From Rhynchospora pubera (lineage: Eukaryota; Streptophyta; Magnoliopsida; Poales; Cyperaceae): a stretch of 64,000 nucleotides of DNA. Of the stretch, positions 9,426 to 21,980 are shown piece by piece. The notes beneath the pieces were generated by a model that saw nothing but the letters and a program-made list of their open reading frames with translations, was not told the DNA's origin and searched no databases. The position numbers and the translations under genes are program-made. Each line of letters starts with the position of its first letter. The stretch's first letter is position 1. The DNA lies in NCBI GenBank assembly GCA_028095005.1, contig CM051459.1, positions 311,614,513-311,678,512 on the forward strand, in the 5' to 3' direction.

Positions 9426-11206
9426 AATTATGAGTAATTAAAAAGGGATTAGTAAAGGAGTTTTGGAGAAATTAAGCGAGTATTAATATATTATCTAATC
9501 ATATCGGATTTTCTTTCAAAATTAAATTGTCTTCTTTTTGGTAAAAGCTTATATGGATTGGTTATCACCTGATTTAGAAGGATATGTTGTTATATCACTA
9601 GAATAAGAGTTGGACTTGGTTAAACATGACATGTAGCTCGGGATTTAAGTGTACTGACATTATTAAATATTTTTATATTATCTTTTAGTTCAAATTAAAG
9701 AAATATCTAACATAAAATTTGTTTGTCAAAATTATATTCTAAGTCTCAATTAACTATTAGTTAGATGATATGTGGGCCAGTAGAAACGTTGGTAAATTAA
9801 AACAGAAACAAAATACAGCAACCTTATATAGCCATATTATTATAATTTATAAATTTGATAAATTATTGAGCTTACTTTAAGTAAGCATGTATAGTTTTAT
9901 ATTTTTCTAAAAATCGCATACAATATATTACTTTATTAAAACTGGGATTCGAATGAATTATTTTCTTAATAAAATTTTATCATTATTTAAGTAGGAATTT
10001 AAATAGAATTTATTTTGTCTAGATTCGGGAAGTCGCTTATCGGAACCCGGGGTAGCCGATACGACTGAGGATCTGTAGATTGTCGTGCTCTTGCTTGTTT
10101 TCTTCATTTTGCTTTTCAGGTGCAGATTCCACACAACTTGATTACATGTTAGAAATTATTTACGCATAAATGCATCGCATACTTTGAACTGATAATTGCA
10201 AGCATATTTGGATTGTATCATATGACTTATATTATTTAATATTATTATTGCATGTTGAAATGGTTCCGGATTGAATGGATTATGATAATTGTTGGTACTC
10301 TTGTACGGTGAAATGACACTGGTTGGGTTGGGCGTTGGGGTAGCTCCCTGACGTGCCAGTCTCCGTAATTAGTACCATTTGCTTATCTATTTGTCTGAAT
10401 TAGTGATAATTGTATGGTATCGTATACAATATATGTTCTATTGTATACTCAGTCTTCTCTGATCAAGGAGAGATGGATCCTTCGGGATAATTCAGTTCTG
10501 TTTTGAATGATCGATATTGAACCAGTCCCAATATTAGATAGTTTACCAAGTTGAACCGACACTTTTGTTCTACCATTTGAATGTGATAGTTCAAATTGAT
10601 TAATGTGTCGGATTTATTTGCATTGCATTTTCATATTGCCATCTTATTATGTATCACAAAATGTATTGATATTTGACTTATACAAATTGTGTGTTTTTCT
10701 TCCTTAGTCGGTAAATAGTTCCGAAGCATGTAAGATTGTTCGTGTGGCTGGAACTGAATACCGCACTGAGATAAATTATATTTATCTCATTCTTTGCTTT
10801 TGCATTGTTTCAATAAAATGTATGCTTAATTTGTAATATGTATCAATAAAATGTATGCTTAACTTGTAATATGTATCAATAAAATGTATGCTTAACTTGT
10901 TGTAAGACCTTATTCAGCTTGTAAGAAGTCATCGAGCTTCTAGTCGAATTAAGTTTATGTAAACAAATATTTTGTATTTTGGTATGACTGGTAGTGTATC
11001 AATAATGTTGACTTGTATACACTATCCAATGTAACATATTTATTAAGATCTTAGATGGCTTGCTATGAAGTGTTACTACATGTTACTTTTGTGTTTGGTA
11101 TTAGTAAGCCTTACAGATGTGTGTGGGCTAACATACATCTGTGGCGGGCGTGGCGACTCTGGATTCAGAGTGTTGTCATTGATGACCCTGGATTCGGGGT
11201 GTCACA
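9426..11206 (+). repeat. gypsy 5' LTR, 3' two-thirds
   Basis: Matches 16799-18647 with few substitutions, and ends GGGGTGTCACA directly before the PBS. It lacks about 39 bp present in the other LTR near 17739-17778. At 10809-10908 it carries three tandem copies of ATAAAATGTATGCTTAA, where the 3' LTR has one copy plus unrelated sequence (about 18221-18310). Confidence 0.93.
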
Positions 11207-11213
11207 GCTTTAG

Positions 11214-11225
11214 TGGTATCAGAGC
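11214..11225 (+). promoter_or_regulatory. gypsy primer binding site
   Basis: TGGTATCAGAGC, complementary to the 3' end of plant initiator tRNA-Met, 7 bp after the LTR end. Confidence 0.93.
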
Positions 11226-11353
11226 AAAGGTATAGAAACCGAACCAGACTTGCTAAGTTGAGTGGGGTATGTCTATTGGGATGTGAGACCTAATTTATTT
11301 TATGTTTGTTTTCTTGTATTGTCTTGATTTGATGGTATAGGTTTTCATTTAGA

Positions 11354-12556
11354 ATGGATCGTCGTGAGCGTCGTGAAAGGCGAGCAGGTCGTAGGGGTTG
11401 CCCCCGTGGCAGGCCTCGCCAGGATGCGGGGAGTGATGCCGGATCTGAGAGTTCTGATGTTGGATCTGGACCCGAAGTTCCGGCTCGGCGTGGTCGTCGG
11501 CCACAGCAGGCAGGAATAGAAGAGAGGATAACAAATGCTATTACGCAAGCATTTCAAGCAGTGACTCGAGGCCAAGGTCATGGTGATCGTGCTGCCCAAC
11601 CACCTATTGTTGAGGATCCATTTTATCGTTTATATGACACTTTTAGCCGACTCGGACCCCCTCGATTTTCGGGCGGTAATATTGCGGCAGCTGAAGAGTG
11701 GCTTGCTAGCGTTAAAGATAAGTTTCGTATTTCTCGGGCTCCAGAACAGCACTGGGTCGAGCTTGCAGTACATTTCTTGGAGAATGCGGCTCGTTTCTGG
11801 TGGGATAATACCAAGATAAACTTCCAAGGGGCTCAGGACGCAATACCTTGGGAGTGGTTCGAGGAGCAATTTATGGAGGAGTTTGTGGGTGAGCTAAGGG
11901 TTGAGGAGATGAGACAACGACTTGTGAATCTTAAGCAAGAAGGTCGTTCAGTGGCCGAGTATACTGCCGAATTTGTCAGTTTGTCCCACTATGCCCCTGA
12001 CATCCGTAGAGACGCTAAGCGTTATCGCAGACAATACATAACTGGTTTGAGGCCAAAGATAGCAGCAGTGGTGGACGATCCTGCAAAACAGGATATTCGG
12101 GCGGTAATGACTTATGCAGCTCAGATGGAAGTGCACTATAAAAGGGAACGTGAAGAGCAACAAGCTCGTAATGTACGACCTAGAATTGAGAAAGGACAGT
12201 CCTCAAAGAACGAAAAAGGAAAGGGGACGGTTACTAAGGAAGTTAATGGTCCAAAGTTTTGGTGTAGGACATGTAATAAACCACATCCTGAAGAAACATG
12301 TCATGTGCGTCGCCAATCTTGCTTCAATTGTGGTAGCACTGATCATTGGAGGAAAGATTGTCCACATCCACCGAGGAGTGGACCATTTAAAGGAAGTGGC
12401 AAGCAGGTAGAGGTTATGGCAGAACTGGATGCCAAGCAGGTACAGGTGGTGGAAGTGGTGTCGGGGTACATGCGGTGGAACTCGACTATGAAGACTAAGG
12501 CAAATATGACGACGCAGAAGAAGTACCACTGTCCACAGCACCAGAAGAATTGTTGA
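11354..12556 (+). CDS. gag: gypsy Gag polyprotein
   Basis: The 400-residue frame starts at an ATG 147 bp after the LTR. A basic Arg/Gly-rich N-terminus (to about residue 55) precedes the retrotransposon gag domain (FSRLGPPRFSGGN, AEEWLASVKDKF, ENAARFWWDN; about 90-235). A CCHC zinc knuckle, CFNCGSTDHWRKDC, lies at about residue 330. Gag forms the cytoplasmic virus-like particle and binds element RNA. The last 45 or so residues look like wrong-frame sequence: the Asp/Glu-rich linker expected before protease is in the pol frame, where a TAA at 12496 also interrupts it. A frameshift near 12400-12450 is therefore likely, and the product is probably defective. Confidence 0.9.
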   Translation: MDRRERRERRAGRRGCPRGRPRQDAGSDAGSESSDVGSGPEVPARRGRRPQQAGIEERITNAITQAFQAVTRGQGHGDRAAQPPIVEDPFYRLYDTFSRLGPPRFSGGNIAAAEEWLASVKDKFRISRAPEQHWVELAVHFLENAARFWWDNTKINFQGAQDAIPWEWFEEQFMEEFVGELRVEEMRQRLVNLKQEGRSVAEYTAEFVSLSHYAPDIRRDAKRYRRQYITGLRPKIAAVVDDPAKQDIRAVMTYAAQMEVHYKREREEQQARNVRPRIEKGQSSKNEKGKGTVTKEVNGPKFWCRTCNKPHPEETCHVRRQSCFNCGSTDHWRKDCPHPPRSGPFKGSGKQVEVMAELDAKQVQVVEVVSGYMRWNSTMKTKANMTTQKKYHCPQHQKNC

Positions 12557-14418
12557 CAGGTATTGTTTCCGTTTCCGGACACTTGGCATTTGTTCTTTTT
12601 GACACTGGTTGTAGTCATTCCATTGTGTCACGAAATTTCGTCAAATCTTGTGGTTGGGATATTGAGGTTATAAAGGGAATATCCAGAGTGCGTACACCGC
12701 TCGGACAGTTCAATCAAGTAATCTCAAGTTGTCGAGACTTGAAGGTACTAATTGTGGGGCGTGAATTGACCTTGGATGCCTTGGTTCTAGAGATTTCAGG
12801 TTATGATTTATTGTTGGGTTTTGATTGGCTCGTTAGACATCGAGCTGTAATTGAGTGTGCAAAGCGACGAATTCAATTTCATATAAATCACACTTCTAAA
12901 CAAAATCTTCAATTTCGAGTTGCTGGAGATCTGATTCCGTGCATCTCTGTTGTTGAGGCGAGACATTTACTTGAAGCGGGTTGCACGGGTTACTTAATCG
13001 ATGTGATGGCTTGTGGGAGCGAGGAACCAGACATCTCTACTATTCCGGTTGTCCGAGAATTTCCAGATGTGTTCCCAAATGAGATTTCAAGTATACCGCC
13101 ACAGAGGGAAGTGGAGTTTGGAATTGAACTAATACCAGGCACAAAGCCGATTTCAAAAGCACCGTATCGAATGGCACCGGCCGAGTTAAAAGAATTGAAA
13201 GTTCAATTAGATGAGCTTATGGAAAAAGGATTCATTAGGCCTAGTACATCGCCGTGGGGTGCACCAGTACTATTTGTGAGGAAGAAAGATAGAACTTTGA
13301 GACTTTGCATAGACTACCGAGAACTCAACAAGGTAACTATTAAAAATCGATACCCATTACCTAGAATTGATGATCTCTTGGACCAATTACAAGGTTCAAC
13401 TGTGTATTCAAAGATAGACCTCCGAACTGGTTACCACCAAATGAGAATTAAATCCGAAGATGTTGAAAAGACTGCATTTCGCACAAGATATGGACATTAC
13501 GAATACTTAGTAATGCCATTTGGCTTGACGAATGCACCAGCAGCATTCATGGATTTAATGAATCGGGTATTTCGGGATTATTTGGACAAATTCGTGGTAG
13601 TTTTTATAGATGACATCTTGATTTATTCTCATTCGCATGAAGAGCATGCAGTTCACCTAAAAGATGTATTGACGCGATTGCGGGAACACCAGTTATATGG
13701 AAAATTACCTAAGTGTAATTTTTGGTTAAACGAGGTGGCATTTTTGGGGCATGTGATTTCAGTTAAGGGACTGTCTGTTGATCCCGAAAAAGTGCAAGCA
13801 ATAACTGAATGGGAACCACCAAAGAATGTGTCAGAGGTGCGTAGTTTTCTCGGGTTGGCCGGGTACTACAGACGATTTGTAATGGGATTTTCAAAGATTT
13901 CTCGACCTTTGACCCAACTACTACATAAAAATGTTCCTTATATGTGGGGTAATAAGCAGGAGGCAAGTTTTAGAGAACTAAAGGAGAAATTAACAAGTGC
14001 ACCTGTTTTGGCAATGCCGATTTCAAATAAGGAATTTGCAGTTTATACAGATGCTTCCCGGCTAGGATTGGGATGTGTTCTTATGCAAGAGAGACATGTT
14101 ATTGCATATGCATCAGGACAGCTCAGGCCTCACGAAGAGAATTACCCGACACACGATTTAGAATTAGCTGCTGTGATTTTTGCATTAAAAATCTGGAGAA
14201 ATTATTTATACGGAGCACCGTGTAAAATAAACACAGATCATCAAAGTTTAAAGTATCTTTTCACACAAAAGGAATTAAATTTGCGACAAAGACGGTGGTT
14301 GGAATTAATTAAGGATTACGATCTAGAGATTTTGTACCATGAGGGGAAAGCCAATTTGGTTGTTGATGCCTTAAGCCGTAAAACTAGAGTCAATGCCGCA
14401 ACTTTAATTACCTCTTAG
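12499..14418 (+). pseudogene. pol: gypsy Pol part 1: protease, reverse transcriptase, RNase H; ends at in-frame TAG
   Basis: The frame is open from 12499, after a TAA at 12496, to a TAG at 14416. Protease has LFDTGCSHSIVS. RT has LRLCIDYRELNKVTIKNRYP, YSKIDLRTGYHQ, MPFGLTNAPAAF and the catalytic box FIDDILIYS. RNase H has AVYTDASRLGLG, HDLELAAVIFALK and NTDHQSLKYLF, retaining its acidic residues. The stop falls between RNase H and integrase and is in the same frame as the following segment, so one codon (CAG to TAG would suffice) split an originally continuous pol. All RT catalytic Asp residues remain. Confidence 0.92.
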
Positions 14419-16062
14419 CCAAAACTTGTGGAAGAAATGCAAAAACTCCACTTAACTGTGGGGATATCGCAAGAATTAACCCTTGAATATATAAACCGAA
14501 ACCTCACCGAAACAACTCCAAATATCGCAACCTTGATCCTTTTTCTCGCTACACTAGAAATTCAACCTGACTTATATAAGAAACTCAAGTTAGCACAACA
14601 AAAAGATAAAAATTTTCATAAATTTCGAGCAAGGATACAAGAGAAAGGAGAAGATACTTTTCAGGTGGACGAGAATGGAATTTTGAGATTTGGTAACCGA
14701 ATTTTTGTGCCGAATGACTCAGAACTAAAATCATTTGTATTATCAGAAGCACATGAGTCAGGATACACTTTACATCCTGGTGAGGTGAAAATGTATAAGG
14801 ATTTAAAAAAGCAATTTTGGTGGCCAGGCATGAAGCGAGAAATAGCTGGGTTTGTAGCTCGATGTCTGGTGTGTCAACAAGTAAAGGCTGATTGCCGAAT
14901 AAGTGCTGGTCTTTTACAACCTTTGAAAAGGCCAAGTGAGAAGTTTGAGTCCATCACTATGGATTTTGTTTCTGGCTTTCCAAGAACAAAAGGTCGAATG
15001 GATAGTATATGGGTGATTGTGGATAGATTGACTAAAGTGGCACGATTTTTACCTATACGATCAGATATGGGAGGTAGAGAATTAGCCGAAATATTTTTAA
15101 AAAGTCTATATCGGCTACATGGTTGTCCAAGAGAGATTGTATCAGATCGGGACAGCCGATTTACATCACATTTTTGGGGAAGTTTTCAAAAAGCTATGGG
15201 AACTAAGCTTAGCTTTAGCTCTGCACACCACCCTCAATCAGATGGACAATCAGAGCGCACTATTCAAACATTGGAGGATATGTTGTGTGCATGTGTTCTC
15301 AGTTTTGGTGGTGCTTGGGTTGATTACTTATATCTAATTGAGTTCGCTTATAACAATAGCTACCACTCAAGTATTGTAATGCCACCATATGAAGCTTTGT
15401 ATGGACAACCCTGTCGAACACCATTGTGGTGGAAACTGAAAGGTACTTATATGCCAACAGGACCTGAAATGGTATCGGAAAATAAGGAGAAAGTGAGATT
15501 AGTACAGAAAAGACTCAATGCGGCTCAAGATAGACAGAAGAAATATGCAGATGTCCATAGACGGCCGCTAGAATTCAAAGTTGGAGACCAAATATGGATA
15601 AAAGTTTCGCCTAGGAAAGGAATCCATCATTTCGGGATTACTGGAAAGTTAAGTCCTCGATACGTTGGACCTTTTAACATAAAAGAGAGAATTGGATCGG
15701 TGGCTTATAAAATTGATTTACCATCGAGTTTAGCTCGGATACATCCAGTTTTTCATGTCTCACAGCTCCGTAGGTACATCTATGATCCATCTCACATACT
15801 CGATCATTCAAATCTTCAACTTGAGCCTGACCTATCTTATGAAGAGAGACCCATTCGTATCCTTGATACTCGAGTCCAACAGCTCCGTAGCCGAACACTT
15901 CGTTTCGTGTTAGCACAGTGGGACCAACACTCTGAAAACGAAGCAACATGGGAGCATGAATCCGAGATGAGAGAACGTTTTCCCGAATTATTTGACGTCT
16001 CAGGTACGTATTCCGTTCAGAGGACTGAACGAGGTTTTAAGGGGGGAGGGATGTCACATTAG
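14419..16062 (+). pseudogene. pol: gypsy Pol part 2: integrase with chromodomain-like C-terminus
   Basis: Continues the pol frame after the TAG. The HHCC zinc domain reads HESGYTLHPG...CLVCQQ. The catalytic core shows MDFVSGFPRT (first Asp), IVSDRDSRFTS (second Asp) and PQSDGQSERTIQTLED (Glu), so DDE is intact. The C-terminus has the GPF-type VGPFNIKERIGSVAYKI, then ILDTRVQQLRSRTLRF and EATWEHESEMRERFPELF, resembling the degenerate chromodomain of Tekay-type chromoviruses, which directs insertion into heterochromatin. The frame ends 10 bp inside the 3' LTR. Without readthrough of the upstream stop it cannot be made. Confidence 0.9.
16036..16051 (+). promoter_or_regulatory. gypsy polypurine tract
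   Basis: TAAGGGGGGAGGGA immediately upstream of the 3' LTR start TGTCACA; plus-strand priming site. Confidence 0.9.
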
Positions 16063-18647
16063 TTTTTTTTCCTGTTGTTTGAATTTCTGAAAGTTAATTA
16101 TGCATTTTATATTATCTAGAGATCCGACTCTAAAATTTCGAAAATAGTATTTTGAGTTCTAAATATTTTCTATCATTTCTCATAAATTTCCCTACACATA
16201 AGAATAAATGTTTAGAGAAAGAAAATTAATTATTAATTATTGTTTAAATTACATGGCCGAATGCAACTTTTATGTATATACATGTTCATTCATATTTTTC
16301 TTTTTATATGTGCGCCACATAGTTAAAGTGTTTCCATAGTTTATTTGAGTAGGTAAATAGATAAATATTTTCCTTAGTTAAGTGTTGACCTAATGGACCA
16401 GTATTATTCAATTGTGAACCGACATAGGTCCTTTGAATATTTGACCAAAGAGATAAAGATGAATGTCCTTAAGTCCTTGTGTCTCTTCCCCATTGGTGCA
16501 CGTAAACACTTCAATAATTACTGAGCATTTAAAATTTCGGCTGGGGATAAAATCAAAGGAATAGAAGTGGGACGTTGAACTCTTGTATATAAACATACAT
16601 GACAACCTCATTCCTTTCTTCTATGATGAGCGCACCAAAAAGGTTTAGGAAAAATCAAGAGAAAATTAAGAAAAAGTTTGAGTAAATTGTTATTTGGTGG
16701 CAACGTGCAACACAACCAAGTGAAAAGGTGAGGTCAATTATCATATATCTTTTATCTGAGATTTTTACTTTAATTTCTTTAATTGAATGTTCTAATATAA
16801 TTATGAGTAATTAAAAAGGGATTAGTAAAGGAAATTTGGAGAAATTAAGCGAGTATTAATATATTATCTAATCATATCGGATTTTCTTTCAAAATTAAAT
16901 TGTCTTCTTTTTGGTAAAAGCTTATATGGATTGGTTATCACCTGATTTAGAAGGATATGTTGTTATATCACTAGAATATGAGTTGGACTTGGTTAAACAT
17001 GACATGTAGCTCGGGATTTAAGTGTACTGACATTATTTCATATTTTTATATTATCTTTTAGTTCAAATTAAAGAAATATCTAACATAAAATTTGTTTTTC
17101 AAAATTATATTCTAAGTCTCAATTAACTATTAGTTAGATGATATGTGGGCCAGTAGAAACGTTGGTAAATTAAAACAGAAACAAAATACAGCAACCTTAT
17201 ATAGCCATATTATTATAATTTATAAATTTGATAAATTATTGAGCTTACTTTAAGTTAGCATGTATAGTTTTATATTTTTCTAAAAATCGCATACAATATA
17301 TTAGTTTATTAAAACTGGGATTCGAATGAATTATTTTCTTAATAAAATTTGATCATTATTTAAGTAGGAATTTAAATAGAATTTATTTTGTCTAGATTCG
17401 GGAAGTCGCTTATCGGAACCCGGGGTAGCCGATACGACTGAGGATCTGTAGATTGTCGTGCTCTTGCTTGTTTTTTTCATTTTGCTTTTCAGGTGCGGAT
17501 TCCACACAACTTGATTACATGTTAGAAATTATTTACGCATAAATGCATCGCATACTTTGAACTGATAATTGGAAGCATATTTGAATTGTATCATATGACT
17601 TATATTATTTAATATTATTATTGCATGTTGAAATGGTTCCGGATTGAATGGATTATGATAATTGTTGGTACTCTTGTACGGTGAAATGACACTGGTTGGG
17701 TTGGGCGTTGGGGTAGCTCCCTGACGTGCCAGTCTCCGTGAGTAAGCGCTTATATCCGTGGTCTGACAGTGTTCACGTAATTAGTACCATTTGCTTATCT
17801 ATTTGTGTGAATTAGTGATAATTGTATGGTATCGTATACAATATATGTTCTATTGTATACTCAGTCTCCTCTGATCAAGGAGAGATGGATCCTTCGGGAT
17901 AATTCAGTTCTGTTTTGAATGATCGATATTGAACCAGTCCCAATATTAGATAGTTTACCAAGTTGAACCGACACTTTTGTTCTACCATTTGAATGTGATA
18001 GTTCAAATTGATTAATGTGTCGGATTTATTTGCATTGCATTTTCATATTGCCATCTTATTATGTATCACAAAATGTATTGATAATTGACTTATACAAATT
18101 GTGTGTTTTTCTTCCTTAGTCGGTAAATAGTTCCGAAGCATGTAAGATTGTTCGAGTGGCTGGAACTGAATACCGCACTGAGATAAATTATATTTATCTC
18201 ATTCTTTGCTTTTGCATTGTTTCCATATTGGTTGTGGGTTCCAGGTTTTGGACTGAGCGACGGGCTATGTGGTGAGGAGTAGACTAGACCCTTTGGTACG
18301 CAACTTGTAGTATGTATCAATAAAATGTATGCTTAACTTGTTGTAAGACCTTATTCGGCTTGTAAGAAGTCATCGAGCTTCTAGTCGAATTAAGTTTATG
18401 TAAACAAATATTTTGTATTTTGGTATGACTGAAAGTGTATCAATAATGTAGACTTGTATACACTATCCAATGTAACATATTTATTAAGATCTTAGATGGC
18501 TTGCTATGAAGTGTTACTACATGTTACTTTTGTGTTTGGTATTAGTAAGCCTTACAGATGTGTGTTGGCTAACATACATCTGTGGCGCCCGTGGCGACTC
18601 TGAATTCAGAGTGTTGTCATTGATGACCCTGGATTCGGGGTGTCACA
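16052..18647 (+). repeat. gypsy 3' LTR, complete (2596 bp)
   Basis: Begins TGTCACATTAG after the polypurine tract and ends GGGTGTCACA. A TATA-like TGTATATAAAC lies at about 16584-16594, consistent with the promoter. Read with the 5' LTR piece it shows the CACTA insertion point to be after 16798. Confidence 0.92.
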
Positions 18648-20865
18648 TTTACCCAATGCAATATAGACCATGGATTGATTATGATCTAATTTAATCAGTG
18701 GTCTGGATTGAACAACGAGTTAAAAGTTTAAACATTTTGTATAGACATGTTAGCTTTCGCTGGCGGAGAGGAATTGCGCTGGGTTAAAAAAGTTGTTGGC
18801 GAGTTCGATTCTCTACGCTCTCTTTCCAAAAATCTTTCAAATTTTCGCAGGAAAGACCAAATTAGTACTAAAACTCAGAAAGGAAAGCATTTACGTCTCT
18901 CCCCTTTAGCAATTTCCTCATTCTATCAATAAGATCCGTATCTCTTCTCAATTAAAGAAAGGATTTACGGCTAGGGTTTTCAATTTCCTCAAAGTTTCAT
19001 TTTGCCGCTCGCATAAAAAAAGAATTTCCTCCTTCCCCAGTCAAATTGCAGAACTTCGTGTCCTCTTTAGTTCCCGCTGCTGTTAAGGTTAATATTTCAT
19101 TTTGATGTGATTCATTTTACCTTTTGTTTTGAAATGGAAATTTTATATGAGATTTTGAATGATTTACTCCTTAAGTGCTAAGGTTGCCTTTGTCTTTTAC
19201 CTAGCAGAAATTTTTGGATCGATTTGTTGAAATTTCTTAGGATTATTTCTGTTATTATCTTTTACGAGCATGCAGGAAGGGTCCAAGATCAGAAGACTTT
19301 CATCAAATTTGAAGCTTGGAGTTCCAATTTTTGTTCTGGAGTTTTCAATATCTTCAGACAAGGGTTGTATATTGCTGCCATTAAATCCTCTCTTTTTTTT
19401 CCTTTTCTTTCGTGTGCTCTTGCCTGTAATTTTAAAAGATGGCAATGAATTCTACTACTTGATTTGTATTTTTTAGTACGATTTTTTTATTTCTTTTGAT
19501 ATTTATTCAGATACCTATAGTCTACCGTTTCATTAAACCAAATTGATTCGAATTGTTACGAATTAGAAAGGTATAAAGAGTCTCAATCTCACTTCCAAAT
19601 TTTTTATTTTATGCTATGCTTTCATAAACAAATAGTCCTTTTTGTAATCTCCCTTTCATTTATATTCGATCTCAAAATCTTAATTGGTTATTACGACAAT
19701 GTCTTAATTTAATTACCTTATGTCAGCAAGAGTTTTCATTTGGGTAATTATTATCTTCTCTTTAGATTTTTTATTATTTGGGAATAAATTACTAAGTAAG
19801 TGTGCTTCAATAGCACAAAATTAAATAACAACAATAAAGTGATAAAGGAGAATTAGTGAATGGGAGATTCTGCAATACTTTATAAAACTTTGGAAGATGA
19901 TTTATCTCATATTTTTTCACTTTTCTTATTAGTTTCTTTTTAAATGCTTTCAGGATGAAGATATTGCAAGACTGCTGCAATAGCATCAACCTACCAGTCA
20001 AGTTGGAATCCATTAGTAGGTAAACTCATCGAGTTTCATAACTTTTAATTTATTGTGCATTTTAACTCGCACAAGGGAGTTAATTTTGTATCCAATAAAT
20101 AAAACAAAATGAAAGAATACAAACAACAAATGAAAATTTTCAATCAGAAAAATCTGGAGGGAAAGACCTTCAAATATTTTCCACAATAATTAATTCAACT
20201 GATTTGGAATGATACTATATGGGTGCATTTTCTTTTGTAATTTAGGTAATCGCTCTTGAAAAAGAAAGACCAGAACAAATTGCTAAAGCAGGAAGCCTTT
20301 AATTGCTTATAAGAAATATGAGGAAAGTAAGAACATTATAAAGGTACCACCGTACCAGTATTATTTTAATATTAATTGAATTAATTACTCAATTAGATTT
20401 GTGTATTTACATTTCATAATTTTTTGTTGAATCAGAAAACTAAGGAAAATTGATTAAAGAGGAACCAAAAGGATGAGAATGATCCAAGCAAAGCCTAAGA
20501 AGCCAACTTCTTTCATTCTATTGAAATTCTCATTATGAACTTATATATGGTACTAATAATAATACTTGAAATTAATTTAAAAGTTTGATAATATATGTTC
20601 TATTATGTGATACCAATATAGAAGCAAAGGAAGCATTTGCCTGTTGAACGTCCTGACACAATGTATTCTATCATCACCGTTAAATGGAAGGCAAACTGGG
20701 TCAAATGAATAAAATAGAATTAAATTGAAGCTAATTTCTGAGTTATTGTTGAGAGTATCGGTTTTGTTTTGTAGTAGTTGAGTAAAGAAGAAAAATAGAA
20801 ATGGAATGCCAAGGCAACAAAAGGTATGGCCGAGTAGAACCAATCCAAACCAAAGGCATACACAA

Positions 20866-20893
20866 GATTATTATTATTATTATTATTATTATT
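20866..20893. repeat. (ATT)n microsatellite
   Basis: Nine or so ATT units in a row. Confidence 0.9.
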
Positions 20894-21599
20894 TTGACAA
20901 GCTAGGTAGTGGCATACAAAAGATTATTGTTAGATTTTTTAGAAATTAATAAGTTAAATCCATTTTTTTTATTATTTCTCAATAGAAGTAAAGTTGAATT
21001 CTACAAGGGTGATAATTTTATGGGAAAAAGGCTGTGTAACTTGTGAATTTTAAGTCTTATTTTTATTGTTTTTGCTGCAAACTTAGTTGATGATAGTTTT
21101 ACACTCGGAGCCCGGTATTTGATAAAGAAATGTAATATATGGAATGGCAAGTAATATTAAAAGAATTGCTTATATTTTCATTTGGCACTAATTATTGTAT
21201 AGTGAATAAAAAGGTATGCGTATCTTGCCTCTGTAATACTTCAATATTCCAATTGAGAATTTGTCTTTAAAGCTATTTTTCAATCTCCACTTCCGGCTTC
21301 CCAACAAAGATTCTGATTTTTTTTTTATCTTTTTGATACGTCTTTTTATGTGGAAAAAATAAATATACATGTCCTAAATTTCTGCTGTACTTAAAAAAAA
21401 TACTGCCTTTACTTCCGTACAAATGTCAATATTATTGTTTTTATTTTTATGTCGTTGCCTTCCATCAAAATGCAATTTCTTGAAGTTAAATTTTTGGCTT
21501 CTTCCTCTTAAATCTTGCTAACCTTCCCTTGCCGTAAAACCAATTTTTGGTAATTTGAGAAGTGCACGCATGCTATTATTGGCATCTTTAAAAAATTTT

Positions 21600-21675
21600 G
21601 AAAGTTAATCATATAATCATTTATTTATTATCATATAATCATATAATCATATAATCATTTATTTATTAATATATA
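21600..21675. repeat. ATCATATA tandem tract
   Basis: ATCATATA units and TTTATTTATTA repeats, simple AT-rich sequence. Confidence 0.8.
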
Positions 21676-21980
21676 ATATATAGTATATTTTATGCAGTGA
21701 GAAACTATATATTCTTTTAGGAGAAAAAATGATACACAACCTTAAAATTATTGTAAAAACCCAAGTTGTGATTTACAGATAAGCTTGAATAATATGACAT
21801 ATTTGCTTTGCTTCACTTAGTCTGCACGGAAATTAAATAAGCATAAATAAAACGAAACAATCCAACACAATTTCTTAACTTTTATGATAAGTTGACCAAT
21901 ATGTGCCATTATTATTATTACTACAGTATGTATTAATTTTGTGTGCTTTTTATTAAATGCAAAATATAACTATTGCCTTC

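Larger units (their letters stand above)
9426..18647 (+). mobile_element. Ty3/gypsy chromovirus (Tekay/Del-like), 5' LTR interrupted by the CACTA element
   Basis: Order: partial 5' LTR (9426-11206), tRNA-Met PBS, gag, protease, RT, RNase H, integrase, chromodomain-like C-terminus, polypurine tract, complete 3' LTR (16052-18647). Integrase downstream of RT/RNase H defines Ty3/gypsy. The ILDTRVQQLRSR...EEATWE-type C-terminus and 2.6-kb LTRs suggest the Tekay/Del clade. It is inactive: gag and pol are out of frame, and pol has an internal stop. The first 750 bp of the 5' LTR should lie beyond the CACTA element, outside the window, so the target duplication cannot be checked. Confidence 0.92.
18648..21980. 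other. AT-rich intergenic DNA between gypsy and SIRE elements
   Basis: No complete gene was recognised. At 18958-19090 the plus strand looks like a plant 5' leader (CTAGGGTTTTCAATTTCCTC), and short exon-like pieces follow (about 19270-19330, 19950-20010, 20250-20300). No protein family could be assigned and stops are frequent. At 18750-18830 a segment with TAGC...CTGG and GAGTTCGATTCTC vaguely recalls tRNA-type A and B boxes. The SIRE element interrupts this DNA at 21980, which resumes at 33664. Confidence 0.4.

Noticed and set aside
13763..13966. Antisense and alternate-frame ORFs within gypsy and SIRE coding regions
   Set aside because: Shadows of the strongly supported gag/pol frames.
18750..18830. 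tRNA gene
   Set aside because: Only a B-box-like GAGTTCGATTCTC and a weak A-box-like stretch; no cloverleaf could be folded by eye.
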